DNA from: Linderina pennispora
Taxonomy: Eukaryota > Kickxellomycota > Kickxellomycetes > Kickxellales > Kickxellaceae
Reading direction: 5' to 3'
Length of the DNA: 64,000 nt
NCBI RefSeq assembly: GCF_002104995.1
Contig: NW_024468263.1
Span: 248,001 to 312,000, forward strand
Shown here: piece after piece, positions 45,271 through 59,256 of the stretch
How positions within the stretch are numbered: position 1 is the first letter of the stretch
Layout of the letters: each line of letters starts with the position of its first letter
The notes under the pieces: model-generated
Seen by the model: the letters and a program-made list of their open reading frames with translations, nothing else
Database searches by the model: none
Told to the model about the DNA's origin: nothing
Position numbers and translations under genes: made by a program

Positions 45271-48200
45271 CTAGCTGGCAGACGAGTGGTGGCCATGGAT
45301 AGTTGTGGCCGAGTCGATATATTTTGGCGACGCACCGCACACCATGCCGCTATCGGCCATGGCCATCTTCTCTGCCATGGTCTGCTGCTGGCTGTTCTGG
45401 GGCGTGTGCTGGCGCGATGACTTGAACCATGTCGAGATGGGCTGCAAAATCCTGCTCTTCAGCTGCCATCCCTGGCTCGGCGGCTTCCCCTCCGAGCTGG
45501 CCGCGTCATCACGCTGCCTGGTGCTATAATGGTGCTTCTGTGACTGCGACTGCGACTGCGACTGTGGCACCGACAGGCCATTGGTGTCCCCGATGGACGG
45601 AACAAACATCGGCGCAATATCGCCAGGTGTTGTAGCCTGCGATGCGCCCAGGATACGGCCTGCTTGCCGCCGACCACTGCGGTACCCGGTAGTGGCTGGC
45701 GATTGATCGTACACAAGCGTGTTGGCCGGTGATCCGCCGAGGTCGTATGACCCAGTACTGGCCAGGCGCGCCATAGGCGGCGGCAGAACCGGCAGCAGTG
45801 TTCCAGCAAACGTCGCCGGAGTGGTTGCGGTTGACGCCGACGAGCCCTTACGCATAGTGCTGCTGCGCCCACCCATCTCAGGTAATGTCGACTGGTGCCT
45901 CAGCCTGTGCTGATGCTGCCTGGGGTTTGCTCCGCTGCTGCCAGCGGGCATTAGCAAAAGGTCTCCCACAGGCGAGATATCGCGGAATACTGGAATGGAT
46001 GACGTGGCTCGGGGCTGCTGGCTCTGCTGGTGATGCTCTGAATGGTCGGCACTGCCACCCGGCTGTCCTGCAAACGGACAGTGGTACACAGGCGAAGGGT
46101 GCGGGATATTGCCATGATGCCCGCGCGACAATGCACGCTTCTTTGATGTGGGACGCAGCAGTGTGATCCGCTCTTCAGCAGGGATCCGCGGGGGCTGCTG
46201 TTGCTCCAACTGTTGCTGTTTCGGCTGCTCCTGCACTGGTGTCTGTTTATGCTTGACAAGATTGGGTGGCGAGGGCTGCGTGTTGTGGTGCCGCTTGGTC
46301 AGGCTAGGCAGTCGCATAGTCTGAGACAGCTGCTTGCGCACGGCCAGAGTCAGTGCCGAGGCTGCTGAGATCGTCGCACTCTTCGTCGAGGTAGCTGTGG
46401 TTGAGGTCTGGGCTGTAGCAGCAGCGGCGGCCTATACTGGGGACGGGTAATATAAAGATGGGTCCGGCGTTGGTCCAGCCCCGAACGACCATGGAGAGTT
46501 TGGTGGGATTTTAATAAGAGGTTTCAGAGTTAAGACAGGTACGAAAATAAAACATTTTAGAAGAGACATCCGAAGGTCTAGGGGATATGCTCCTTTGTAA
46601 ACAAGAACAAGAATACAGTGTTGTTTCGTTCAAGGGAAGGGTGTGAGTTGGCTTGAAAGCAATGGCACTGACAGGGGACCGGGGAGAGCTGCACAGACCT
46701 CCATATTGGATGTCCATGGCTAAGTAAAAGGAAAGGGGTGGTGAGGAGAAAATTGTACAAGGTGGTTTGGTGGCGTGGTGTATGGGGGAGAGGGAGTGGG
46801 AGCCATTGGTGGCAGTGGTGGTCCCTTCAAGTATAGCGTGTGGGAGGATGGGTTTGGCTTGACCAAGGGTGCTCACTGAGAACACCGTCTTGACTCGCGT
46901 GCGCTTACCATATCGATCGATGCGACAGAGTGTGTTCTTCCATGATGCCGCTGATAGTGCTCGGTCTCGCCCCGCACCCGCTGCATCTCCTCGGCAACCT
47001 TCCTCGACGACGCATCCTCTGTCGGCGGTATCATATTGTCCATTGCATGGCGGTGCTTCACGCTATCCAGACCCAGCGTTGGCGGGTACTGTTTCGTCGG
47101 CTGCAGCCCAGAGGTAGTCGGGTGGTGGTAACCAGCGGAGTCCTCACGCGGCTGAGATGTGACGATCGCAGGCACCGAAGAGACCTCGGTGACCGCACTG
47201 CTACTGCTGCTGCTGCTGCTGCTGCTGTTGGTAGCAGTGGCAGTGGCAGTGGTCGTGGCGGCGGTGCCGCCGAATGTGGGTGTGGTCGGAGTCAGCGGCG
47301 CAGATGCCTTGGGCGGGCCCGGAAGGAAGGCGGCGGCAGCGTCATTCAGATCGTTGTTGTCGATGCGCAGGTCAAAGTCGAGCAGGAACAGCAGCTGCTT
47401 TTCCATCAAATTGACCTCAGCAACAGTAAATACAGTAGAGTACCGTGCCCAGTACTTGTTCTTGGGCGACGAGTCGTTTAGGTATTTGCCAGCCACAATC
47501 AAGGTGGCCAGGAAGATCCGATGGCAGGTGCATTCCATGCCTACAGAAAGCAAAGGGGTGTTGTGTTTGAGCAGGCCATGATGTTGGTGCAAACTGAGTG
47601 GAGCACGCGGTTGCTGGTCATGGTGATGGTGGTGGCTGTGAGCAGTAAGCAATCTACCATGGGGACTGGTAGAGGGCGACGACGACCAGCAGTAGCACTG
47701 GGAAACAAGAACCATTGCTGCAAATGGTGGTGACATTACCCATCCCTCATCACCGCTACCAATTGTTGTCTAGTTTCTGAGATAAAGTGCCCATCGACAA
47801 GGCCCATTTGGCCGTGCGCAACAACAACAGCAACAATGAAAGGAATAAAGCCTTGATGGTCCCAAGTCCGTGGCGTCCCGTTCATAATGGGCAAGGACCG
47901 TTCAGATGCAGAAATAACTGCGCAAAAAACGAAAGCAAAGCTGATGGCACCATGCCCGGCCACTAGCAGATTCAAGCCAAGACGAGGAAGGGGGATAACG
48001 GGAATAAAGCAGAAATCCAGAACCAAATTGCAATATGTTTTTGCTCTTCTCCTGGCCCCCTTTGAAAATCAACCCAACCTACGACAACAGCAAAAAAAGC
48101 TGAGCAGCACCACAGGCTAGATTGAGCAAGTAAAAAATAGTGCTTACCTCGTGCCTCCTTTGGCAGCCGTCTCCGCAATCTCTGCAGGTACACGAGTGTG

Positions 48201-48548
48201 CAGATCAGTGTGCCAGCCTGCACCCTCGACCGCAGAACCAGATTGGTAATAAACAGATCCAGCGGCGGGATCGTTGAAAGACCCTGTGCTGCTTGGCGTG
48301 GCAGGCGGCGAGGGCAGGCGGCTGCCATTGCTGGTCGAGGGACGCGCTGACGACTGCTGCCCGCTATTGCTGACCTGTGGCGGCGGCGAACACGGAATCA
48401 CGTTTTTGGCGTGCAGCGCAATGACTCCGATCATCTCCTTTGTGATCTCGCACCGGATCGTGTCGAGCGTCTGCGGCGTGAGCGGCGTCGCCATATTCAA
48501 ATGCAGCGGACGCGTCTGCATCTGGTGGTGATCGACCTGGGTAGCCAT
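45271..48548 (-). CDS. Pho85-type cyclin (PCL1/2-like), three exons
   Basis: Exons are 48148-48548, 46909-47540 and 45271-46431, with donors GTAAGC and acceptors TAG. The start is MATQVDHHQMQTRPLHLNMA. The cyclin box begins with IPPLDLFITNLVLRSRVQAG and TLVYLQRLRRRLPKEARG. Exon 2 continues MECTCHRIFLATLIVAGKYL, NDSSPKNKYWARYSTVFT and AEVNLMEKQLLFLLDFDLRI. This matches Pcl1/Pcl2-family cyclins that activate Pho85 kinase at G1. The remaining 500 residues are disordered, rich in Gln, Ser, Pro and His, with QSQSQSQSQ near residue 640. One inserted T at about 48278 breaks exon 1; repaired length is 730 residues. Confidence 0.85.
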
Positions 48549-51500
48549 GGTGGTGGTGGGGAGGTTGATTCGAAAAGAAACCCGGGGGGTCAAAAGATAT
48601 ATAGGAGGAGAAGATGTCGAGGTGAGGTGAATAGAGGGTCAAGAAAAATAGCTTTATGAGCTAGATAGGATGTACTAAGAGACCGAGAAGGAAATAAAAA
48701 GAATGAGGAGAGTGAATAAAAATAGTGCCGCGATGTGGAAATATGAGGTTTTGCGATTCTGGGCTGGTTGCTATATACAAAAGACCGCCAAGCGATATTT
48801 GGGAAACCGAAGGGGAGGGGGAGAGCGAAATAAAATCGAATGAGCGAGAGGGGACCACAGAAGAAGAAAAGGTTGCTTTCAGTCAAATAAAGGCCGCCTA
48901 GAACATCCGGAAAAAGCAGTTGTTTGGGATCTTGTCAAGCAAGCAAGAAAGCAAAGAGCGACGGAGCAAACAATCTTTGTATTTCGTTGCCTTGTCGAGT
49001 GAGGCAGTAGTAGGAAATAAGGAGTGAGGCAAGGGGGATGGTGTTCTGTACGAGCCACAGCGATAATGAGTATGTGAATGGGGGGAGAGGCCAATGTACA
49101 AAAGCTGCGAAAAAGATTTGGCAAACAAGAGGGGAGGGCCAAAGGCGTGGTGAATCGAAAAATATATAATACCGAGCGAAAAATATAGTAGCTCGCGTTC
49201 AAAGACTGTAGAATAGAGCGGTAGTAATCGAAATACAACAAGAACAGAGGTACATGAATTGGTCTGCCCTCAATCGACTTCACCCCCGCTGTTTATAAGG
49301 CAGTTCGATTTGTATTCTCGTCTGAACAAGAAAAAGCGTCATGCCCAGTGGGCTCGAGCAGCAAAAAAGCATATCCAGCATAAAGGCAGTGTGGCACTCT
49401 GGATAATAAAAGGAGCAGGCAGGTCCCATTCACAAGGCGTGAATGAGACCATTCCACGCCAGTAGCTGGGCCAAAAGCCGCACAAAGTAAGAGAGAAAAA
49501 GATCGGGTGTCCACGCTCCTTGCAGCGACAATTACTGTGAGAGTGGTACGAGGAAACAACAAAATATATCTTTCTTTCCAATGGGCTCTAACCATCCCAC
49601 GCCAGGCCGCTCTCCAGAGAGACAGCACACATCGCAGCACCCACCACCCATGGGCGCACACTGCTGCAAATTGCACATTTCGCCCTATGCGATCGGTAGT
49701 CCCATGCGGTATTGTGTAACCAATCTTTCGCCCACCCACACAAGCATAAATAAATGCGATCTCGCACAAGAGAACATTCTCCACAGCCAGGCTTTGGTCG
49801 AGTTCGCAACAGCCCAGTGCCATAGGCAGGTCTGGTACTTACGATTTGTCTCTCCCTTGCCCAGTTAATCGTTGTTGGCGTGCGGCCCACAGGGTAGTTT
49901 TGCCCCCGATCGCTTCTTCTGTCTGACTGGCTACAGAATACTCAAAAAGGTGGTTTCGGCAGGCGTGTTGAACATCAGGTGCCCAGGATAGCAAATATGC
50001 AATGTGAACACCGACAAGGCGAATTGGCCTTGGCTCGATTCCTGCCCCACTTTTGCCGTCTGGCAGGGGCCGGGTGCATGTCCTCTGCATCCACCTGCGG
50101 AGGCAGCTGTCGGTTTGTTGCAAACATCCGAGTTACTGCAATGGGGGCAGTGGAGGAAATCAGCAGCACCACTAGCGAAAGAGAAAAGGGCTGGCAGGAT
50201 ACACGGGTGCAAGTATTTTTGTTGGGACCCGAGTAAGCCAGCAACAGGAGTGAGATGGGGCAGCCTGTCCAATGCGGGAAAACGAAGGACTGAGCTATGT
50301 CCCCAGGACTGGGCATATTGGGGCGTGTCAGGAGCACAAGCGACCGGGCGGGTGCGGTGGCTCTATCAGTCTATGCCAAGGATCCAAGCAGCGATCCGAA
50401 CAAGCCCCGCCGCCTCCTTGCAAGATCTGTGGTCCACCCCTATTTACCCACCGGGAATCCTGTCTATTTTTGAGTCCGCCTTTGTGGCAAAAAAGAACGC
50501 GTGGATTGACTAGAATGCCAGCTAGGTGGGCTGCGGAATACGAATATCGCGCCATTTTTGTCGCAGCCAGGAAATGTGCGGGTTCGGAACAGCGCCAGCG
50601 GATCCCAACAATACTCAGCCGTTCTTTCAAGATGCAGCAGAATCGATGCTTACCTTCCTTCTGGCACAGCAGCAAGGGCAAAAGACAGCAAATGCAAAGG
50701 CGTTAGGACTCGAGGTGAAAATTGCAAAGAGGGAAAAAAAGAGCTATGTTGGAACCAGGGAGCATCTTACCTTTAGCCTTTGCCGCGCGGGCGAGCAATA
50801 TACAGGTTGGAATTATTTAAACGGGGGGTGGATGTATTTGTAAAGTGGAGTAGGAGATGTGGAGGGCAGGGTGGGTTAGAAGAGGAGCGCAATATGAAAG
50901 GAACCTCCGCGCACATTCCCCCTGCTCACTAAAAGACTAGAAATAATGCCAGACATAACCAAGGGCATCCACCCCGTTCTAGGCCTTGGCCGCCCCTTTG
51001 TCCAGGATTCACGCGGTTTTCTTGCCGAGAGTCAAGGATATTCCGGGCATGGGGGGTTCCAGAGCGCCTGGAATATTTGGAGTATCATTCATGGTCATTC
51101 TGGCGGCAGCCAAAGCAACAGGAAATCTCAAAAAAGGTATTCTGTGAGATCCAAAGAGGGAGATGTGTGAATGAGCATTTACAAGAGCATGTGTATGACT
51201 GCCAATAGCAGAGCCAGACTGGCCCAGCCAAGATATTCGCGGCCAAGCAGCATATATGCGCAGTGCAAACGGGGAGGACCGTGGTTGGCGGGCCGAGCCT
51301 ATTGTCTCTGCGTTGGGTTTGCCGGTGATGGATCTAATAAAAGAAACACAACAGAACCTAGTATTGTATCGGTTCCCGGGAGCAGACCAGAGCCAGGAGG
51401 CTGTCCTGGTCTATATTTAGCAACAAGCGCCGCATATTCAAAGTGCTCAGGCAAAGCGGGGGAATGCCACACTGGATCGGAAGGAGGTTTCCAGCGGGAG

Positions 51501-51693
51501 AGATATAGACAAATCCCGTTGGGAGGGCCATGGGTGCAGTGACAGGTCAGCGCCGACTACTATTGCATGCCCTGATAGCACATTCAGCCAAAAGCGACAG
51601 TATGCGTTGTGGATTTGAATATTCGATAGTACCAGAACTAGAGAAATGGAGGCTTAAATAAACCAAATGCTCAATGGGGGCGGGGTGTCCGGC
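48549..51693. other. 3.1-kb region upstream of the PCL-type cyclin
   Basis: No convincing gene on either strand. The sequence is rich in purine runs and T-rich minus-strand leader text, and includes many short frames. It is the longest gene-free stretch of the window and probably holds the cyclin's promoter and 5' leader. It lies between the cyclin start and the 3' end of TIF6. Confidence 0.5.
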
Positions 51694-52432
51694 CTACGAG
51701 TAGTGGTCGATCAGCGAGTCGCGCATCTCATTGACAATAGCCGTGGGCTGCGAGTCCTGCAGCTTGAAGATGCTCTCGACGACGCTGAGCTCAGTCGAGG
51801 TAGTGTCCATGCCGGCAAACGCAGTCCAGTCGTTGACCACCAGCCCGGCGCCAATGACATCCGATCCGCGGTTCACCGTACCCGCCACCAGCGGCACCTG
51901 CAGAAGACTCGACAGCTCGTCCTGGTCCTGCACGCTGGTGCGCGGATGCACCAGACCGCCCTGGTTCGAAATCGCACAGTACGAGCCCACCAGCACATTG
52001 TCCGCCACCGTCTGCCTAAACACCTCGACGCCCAAGACATCAGCGATGATCTCCTCGGTCTCGCGGTCCAAGTCCGGATGCACCAGGGCCACGTAGTCAT
52101 TGCATGCGATCACGTTGCCCAGGGCGCTCAGGCGCTCCTCCACGCGCTGGATCGCCACCGCGTCGGGCAGCGAAGTTGCGCAGATGCTGCAGCTCCTGGT
52201 CGGTCGTCGAATTCGGCACCAGAAGGCCGCGGCGGTTGCCCGCAGTCAGGCGGCCGATGATGCGCGTGCCGGCGATTGTTGTGTGGATCACCGGCAGCAC
52301 GTCGCTGAGCTCGCTCTCAAACACGCTGTAAAAGTTCTCCGACCCGCCCAGGGCGACCAGGCAGTAGGAATTTGTGAGCTTGGAGAACACTCCAATGTCG
52401 TTGTTGTTCTCGAACTGCGCGCGGACTGCCAT
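51694..52432 (-). CDS. TIF6: Translation initiation factor 6 (Tif6), one frameshift
   Basis: Start [20 protein letters not shown] at 52432, then [39 protein letters not shown] and [60 protein letters not shown] and [20 protein letters not shown] follow. eIF6 keeps the 60S subunit from joining 40S and is needed for 60S biogenesis. One extra base at about 52184 breaks the frame in the stretch that should read LRNSLPDAV. Removing it gives exactly 245 residues, the family length. Confidence 0.95.
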
Positions 52433-53598
52433 TTTTGTGTAGGTTTGGAATGAAGATGCTGGGGTCTGGGAGAGCAAGGCTGAGGGGGGAAAGGTGTATG
52501 AAGGGCGCGTAGTGCAGGAAATAAAAGATTGCGTCGCTGTGGAAAATATTACAAATACGAGAGAAAATTTTTCTTGATGGGATTAAGCTCAGAATCTCCC
52601 GCCTCGGGGGCTTTTAAGCGCAGACCGCGGGTGGCCGCAGCGAAGGACGGCGTTGGGTCCTTTTTGCCCAGCACCTCCCCTCGCTGCGGTCGCTGCGATA
52701 TGACCGTCGGGGGACGGGCGGTGCTGCGGTCCTAGGACAGCCTAATTTGATCGCGCTGATTCTTCGGCGAATACTCGCGGAGGCTGGCGGGCAGATCAGC
52801 GTTGCCACGTGGACTCGGCAACATCGATGCTGGGCAAGGGATGTACTACACATAGCCGTTATGCGCCTTGTACTAGTGCGTGGGGCAATCCCACAGGGCC
52901 ATTTTCGCGCTGAGGTTTGCTGCAAACAGGAAGGGAAGGGAGGTGAATAAGCTCGGGGGAATAGAGTTTACGACATCCACCAGCCGGGCTGGCATGGGAA
53001 ATAGTGGCCGGGTAGTGCGTCCGAGCGGAAGAGTGTTGGTATGTGTTCCTGGAAAACAACAAGGGCTCCCCCGCCACTGCTCTTCCATATTGGCAAAGCG
53101 CTCGAGCAGTCTGTGAAAGTCTGAATGCAAAGGGGGAGTAGTGGGAAGCAGCCTCCCCAGTCAATGTAGTGGGTTGTTTTATTTCAACTCTTGTTTTTCC
53201 AGTATCCTAGTTTTCCTTTTTCTATACCGTTTGATACCTTCACACACATTATTTTTCATCTATTACTGCCGCCCCACATAGGACTATTTGTAACCAAAAC
53301 AGCTGGACACCAATATCTGGAGCCAAGACCGTGTGGAAGCAAATAGAGCACAGGAATAATAGCAACAGGGCCAGCGAATACTCACGGTTTGCGGCTTGGT
53401 GGGACATCACATTGGGCGACGCACCGAGCAGCCGCCCCTTGAGAAGACAGCAGAGGCCTCCCCTCTTCATTCTTACTCGTAGCGTGTATTATCTAGCACA
53501 AAGAGAACAGCGTTTGTACATATGACGAAAAGGTAAAGGCCAGCGATATATACAGTCATAAAGTTGTTCACAGAGGCGAAAACAAACTCAAACGCCGG
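52433..53598. other. Divergent intergenic region, no gene seen
   Basis: About 1.2 kb between divergent TIF6 and the large gene at 53599. Only short frames without recognisable content. Confidence 0.5.
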
Positions 53599-56500
53599 AT
53601 GGTACTGTGTAGCACTAGTAACATGATGAGCGACAGCGACTCAGACTTCCGGGTGACGAACCCAGGAATGCATGCAATGCGACTACTGACACGCAGCGTA
53701 TCGCGTCACACGCGACGGATCCTGCAGGCAAGTCGCGACAAGCCAGCTGAGGAGGAACTGGCGACGGGCGCCGGATACTATACATATGAGTTCAGCGAGC
53801 AGCAGCAGCAGCCGCCGCGCGGGCCGCCGCTGCCATCGGGGATTCACCGGCGGTCAATGAGCTTCGACAATCTGGTAGTAGGGACGTTGCCGCGGCGGTC
53901 AACGGCACCAGTGGCCGATAGCCCGCGGACGATGCCCGGCGACGTCGCGCTGCCGAGCGCATCGACGTGGAACTCGGGGTCGACGATGACCAGAGCCATG
54001 GCGGCATTGGCGCGGCCGCTTAGCCAGCAGGCTGGCGGCGAGCAGCGCGCGCAGTGGCTGGCAGCACTCAACCACCCATTGGCCACCACCATCGACTCGG
54101 AGTACTACCGCACCAGTCTGTCGGTGCCCGCCAAGGCACTCACGATCGACACCAGCGCTTTCGGCTCTGCTCAGCCGGCGGCATACCGCGAGAGCTTCTC
54201 GGGCCCGGCGCAGCTGGACGCCGAGCGGTCCGAGTCGTCGCGCAGCTCGCTGTTCCAGGCGCCGCCATTCCACGACCGGCGGGCACAGCTCAGCGAGTCG
54301 GATATTGCGATGGCGATGCGTGACTCGCCGACGGCGGTGGCACGTGGGTTCTCGTTTAATGGCCAGGTGGGGCAGCACAGCCCCATGGCAGACCAGCCCA
54401 ATACAGCACCCCCCACCAGCGCATGGCCCGCAGTCCGTACAATCGAGGTGCCGGCCCGCATGGCAGACGACGATTTGGGGCGGAGGGAGTCGCGTCGGCG
54501 CGGGCACATGCAGCGGGTAATCGATGGGATCTCACGCGGATTCAGTCGGATGCGCACGCGGCGCAGCGCCTCGCAGCCAGCGACAGGCGCGCGAGACCCG
54601 GCAGCGCATTGCCGATGCAGTTCAGCGCGAGATGGCCCAGCTGCCGTCACCGCAGCACATGTACTTCCGGTACAATGTCGACCCGGCGGCACCGGTGGCC
54701 GACCGCACGAGCATCAGCGACTCGCCGATGGTCAACACGCCTACAGTCAGAGCGCCGACGCACCGCCGCAACCCGACGTTCCCGTCACGCACCTTCGACG
54801 AGATAGTGCAGTCGGTGGAAGAGCTCCCGCATGTGATCAAGTCTTCGCCGGTGTTCAGCACCGAGTCGCTGGCGCGCCTGTACGGGAGCGAGTCGGCTGG
54901 TGACATACCGCAGGTATTCCCAGCATCAGCTAGCCACTCGGCGGATGGACTAGCGGGCGGCGTGTCGGTGGCGGTGGAGCAGAAGCTGACTGATGCGTTC
55001 ATGCAGAGCGTCCACGTGTCATCGCGGCTGCATCGGAAGGTTAGCCCCGAGACATCGTACGGGACGTTTGTGCGGTTCCATAGCAGCGGCGAGCTGACGG
55101 GCATCCAGGTAGCTGGGCAATACGTGAGCATGGAAGATATGGACCAGCCCGAGCACCTAGAGTCGTACGCCAGTGACTTCGATCCGGCAGGCTGAGCCGG
55201 TGGTGCAGCCGATGGCCAGCTACCACCGCAACCACGCAGGAGTCATGCGGTTTGTCGAGACTATGCGAGCCAACCGCCAGGCCAGCGCGCGGCGCCGCAC
55301 CGCAGCCGATGCAGAGCGCGTGCTGCAGCATAACCAGCAGGCGATGCTGGATGCAGCCCTGCATATCGAGCAACAGCAACAGCAACAGGAACAGAGGAAA
55401 GAAGCAGGAGGAGCCTGGAGCAAAGGAAGAAGCAGGGCCAGCAGCAGCCGGCCTGTCTGCCGCGGGCTCGAGACGCGCGGCAGCGCCGACACAGCGTCTT
55501 TGGTATCTTCTGCACGCCCGGCCATGGTACACCGTCGCCACCGGCGTCGCCTGCACTGCTGCCCAACCGCGACAAACCGCTGCCATTGGTACCCGACGCA
55601 CATGTGCTGACGCGCAGCCGGTCGTTCCCACACATGGCCAGCGCGCGGTGGACACCAGACGGCACGCATGTGGCATGGCATGACCGCGCAGACCACCCGC
55701 TTGGGAACACGCGACCCGCAGCGCACCGAGCGCATCAGCTACCCGCTGGGCTCGCAGCCGCGCATTATGGCTCCGGTTCCCGACGAAGCTGGCCGCGCAG
55801 CCGATCCGCTACAGATCCACTGGCATCCTGGAGTCGATCCGGGTGCCTCTGGAGCAGGACGCGTCCAGCGAGCACAGCCGTCGTGGGTTCCTCTCGGGGT
55901 TGCTGGAGCAAAACTGGCTGGACATCCGCGTCGCAGGCGGCACACGCGGCGACACACCGTGGCTGCCATTGAGGAGCCCATGCTGCCACGCCCGCCGTCG
56001 CCGCCGCCCAACGTCATGGTGAGCATCCCAGTGGCCACACTGTCCGAGGATATCTGCGAGAACATCGCCAACACGTCCATTGACAACGCATTGTCGTCGA
56101 CACAGAAGCGCATGTACGCAGCAGTTCTTGAATGCCCTGCGCGAGACTGGCTCGCAGCTTGTGCCGCGTGACCCGGACCACGACTCAGGTCCCCTGGGCC
56201 ACGAGTCGGTGGTCAGCCCGCCGCAAGACAGCTCTGCCTCCACGCACAGCAGGGACTGGGATTGGTGGGCCGCAGCCCGCAGGCCTCCGATGAGCAGCCC
56301 GACGGTTGGCGTGACTCGGCCATAGCCAGCCACTGGACGCCGACGTCGGGTGCTCCCCTCGGGTAAGGAGGCGGGGACTGGCCAACGCCAGCAACGACGC
56401 GCTGGTATCGATGCCTCGCCGAAACCTGCGGAAGCTCCAGGGAGCACAGTCAGCGCCTGCCTCGCACGTGGTCTCGGGGCCTGCCAGCACCACCGGCTCG

Positions 56501-59202
56501 TTCACCGATATGTTTACGGGCGACCACGAGATCCTGCGCAACCACGCGTACTCGTTGTTGCCTGGCCTTGAGGGTATCGGCTCGCCCAGCACCCAAAAGG
56601 CACAGTCGCCTGCTGAAGAACACGACCGCCAGCTCGGCCTGCCGCCAGCCGATTACCGGCCGATCAGTGCCGGCAGGCGTTTCCAGCACGAGACCTTTGC
56701 GTCATACGAGTCGCCAGTCAGCGACACGGGCACTGGACGCACACAGATTCTGGACTTTGAGGAGCAGCATGTGAGCAAGGAGCCGGTTCATAGGCGGCCG
56801 TCGGCGCGTCCGGCGATCAAGGAGGTTGGCGAGCTGATCTGGGGCGACTCCAACCCGACCCACGCGGAGTCCCTGGAAACTGCTGATGCTCAGGATCCCG
56901 CTTCTGCTGGCGTGTCGAGCTCGGTGCCAGTGAACAAGACGCCCGGCATACTAGTTAGCTCAGACAAGGAGGACGAGTCTGCCGAGGACAAGCCGACTGA
57001 TCCCGAGACATTGGCCAGGCTTGTGATGGCGTCGCCGGATCCGCGCAATCTGATCTACGACTCCAACTCGCGCTTTGGGTCCATGGGGTCACCCGCTTCT
57101 AATTCCCAGGAGCCTGCGCGCCACATCGACTCGCTGTTTGCCGATGACGGAAAGCCGCTGGCAAATGCCAGCTTCGAGGTAAGTGTTTACTGCGTGTTTG
57201 TAACTCTGGGTGCACAAACAACAGCTTGTCGCGCCTTCACCTGGTCCATTGATCTGCCCACAGCCAGTACTGTTGCTGTTTCTTTGTTACCGCCCTCCTT
57301 CACCTCACACACTAAGCACTTTCTCCTTCTTCTGCTCTTCACATTAGACATCCAACCACATAGCCGCCACCCAGACCAGCGCTAGTGTCCTGGAGGGTAT
57401 CCCGCTTGGCGACAGCATTGCAACTGCCGATACCGCCTCCAAGGATTCCGAACGCCTGCCGGTAATGGACGCCCTGCACATCGATACTCTGGCGCGGGTA
57501 AGCGTGCAGGCCCAGGCCTCACACGTGTCGCCGGCCACACAGAAGACCCAACTGACTGACTCGCCCGTCGCCCCACCTGCCCAACTCAATGGCTCGCTGA
57601 CACTACACGACTACGTGCAGCAGCAGAAGACGCGTCCCGACGATCTGACGCCCGAGCAGGCCCACCGCCAGCTGGACTTCCGTGTCAGCCTGCTCGACCA
57701 CGCCTCTTCGCCGAAACCACGTGCCGTCTCACTGCCAGTACCGCCGCCCCAGCCAAGCACCCCTGGCATGCGGCCGCGCTCCGTATTCGCGAGCCCGCCT
57801 GTGGCAGCCGCCCTGGGAGCGCGTAATCTGCCAGCGACCTTCCAGTCCCTAGCCATGGCGTTGAACGAGGAGTTGGCGGATCGCGTGCTCTTTGACGCCC
57901 TGCTGGGCGATGGCGGTGCCTTGCAGCAGCCGGCATTGCAAGAGGTGCAGCGCCAGAGTCTGCCGTCTGCCCAGCCACTGTTTGATCCTGAAACAGATAC
58001 CGGCGAGAACGGCGTGCCTGAATCAGTGGTGCAGGCGTTCATGGCCGGCGATCTGACGGCAATTGATCGGTTTTTCGCCCACGTGATGAAACTCACCGCT
58101 CCTGCGTCGGTCTTTGACGGGGACTTTTTCCGATAACGACGACTGGGTTTACGGCCTTGACGGTCCGCCTGCGGAGACCCGGGGCCGCAACCAGAAGAAC
58201 GTGCAGCCGATGGACATCACCGTGATGCCTGTTGCCGCTGTGGAGTCCAAGGAGATCGATCCGCCGCCGAACAACACGCCGATGCAGGCGTCACCGCCGA
58301 ACAACACGCCGATGCAGGCGTCACCGCCGAACAACACGCCGATACCGGCGTCACCGCCTCAGGAGGAGGAGTCCAAGGCAGCCTCAGAGAGCTCGTCAGG
58401 ACGCAAGATCGCGGTGCCCAGGTCGCGCATTGCACGTGCTGGTGGTGCATCCCGCTCCAGCATCCCGCTGTCGCCTAGTCTATCGTCCAACCTGTCACCA
58501 CCTCCGGCTGCCTCGCCACAGCAGCCTGCCACGCCGCAGCAATCAGCCTCGCCAGTGACATTAGCCTCTCCTGACAACTCCAGCTGGGTCCAGCATTTTT
58601 ATGCTGCAACTCCGCCGCCCACGCAACCGCAGAATCCACCGCAGATCACAGTCGTCACTGAGCGGCCCGATCCGCCACCAACCCAGCCCACAAGCGACCC
58701 AGAGCGTGTGCGCAACCGCAAGCTGCTGTTGACGCGGCTGCGCGTGCTGGAGGGCCTGATCCAACGCAACAAGCTGGAGGAATCTCGCTTGCAGCCGCCT
58801 CCTACATCGCCGATGCGCCCGCCGCTCTCGGCCGAACTCGAATCCATTGCATCCATTTACGAATCGAGTCTGGACATAAACGTCGATAGCTGCGAGTTTG
58901 CGCCACGCGCTGTGGAGCCACGCACTGTAGACAAGCCCGTGCAGCGCCGCCCGACCATCGACACGCGCAGGGTGCCTGGCAATGAGGTTTTGCGGAGGCT
59001 AAGGCTGAGTGCCGGGTCGCGTCAGACTAGGCCGTTCCGCGCCAGTATGCTGAACCGCGCGTTCCAGCCACCCTCCGAGCATAGCGAGGAGAGAGGTGTA
59101 GCTGCGCGTGGAAACCAGCGCCCAGTGGCTGGTAAGCAGCAGAGCGTGTTTGCTGCTTCGGGCCGGTTTGCAAGAACTGCAAATCTGCTTGGATCTGGGT
59201 AG
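53599..59202 (+). CDS. Very large, mostly disordered protein, two exons, many frameshifts
   Basis: Coding signal runs from the ATG at 53599 to the TAG at 59200-59202. One intron, 57179-57347 (GTAAGT..TTAG), is supported by an open frame on both sides. The product would be about 1800 residues, rich in Ser, Pro, Arg, Gln and Ala, with short ordered patches such as EDICENIANTSIDNALSSTQ, LAMALNEELADRVLFDALLG and RLRVLEGLIQRNKLEE. A ten-residue unit, SPPNNTPMQA-like, is repeated three times at about 58260-58350. The frame changes at several places between 54590 and 58130. No domain is recognised. The pattern resembles a scaffold or cell-polarity type protein, but this is only impression. Confidence 0.6.
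58260..58350 (+). repeat. Three-copy 30-bp in-frame tandem repeat
   Basis: Three units of CCGCCGAACAACACGCCGAT plus a short variable end follow each other in frame in the large gene, giving PPNNTPMQAS, PPNNTPMQAS and PPNNTPIPAS. Length variation between strains is likely. Confidence 0.85.
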
Positions 59203-59256
59203 AAGACAGTTTTCCATTTATTACCTTGATATATTTGAAGTTCTTTCAGCAGTATA

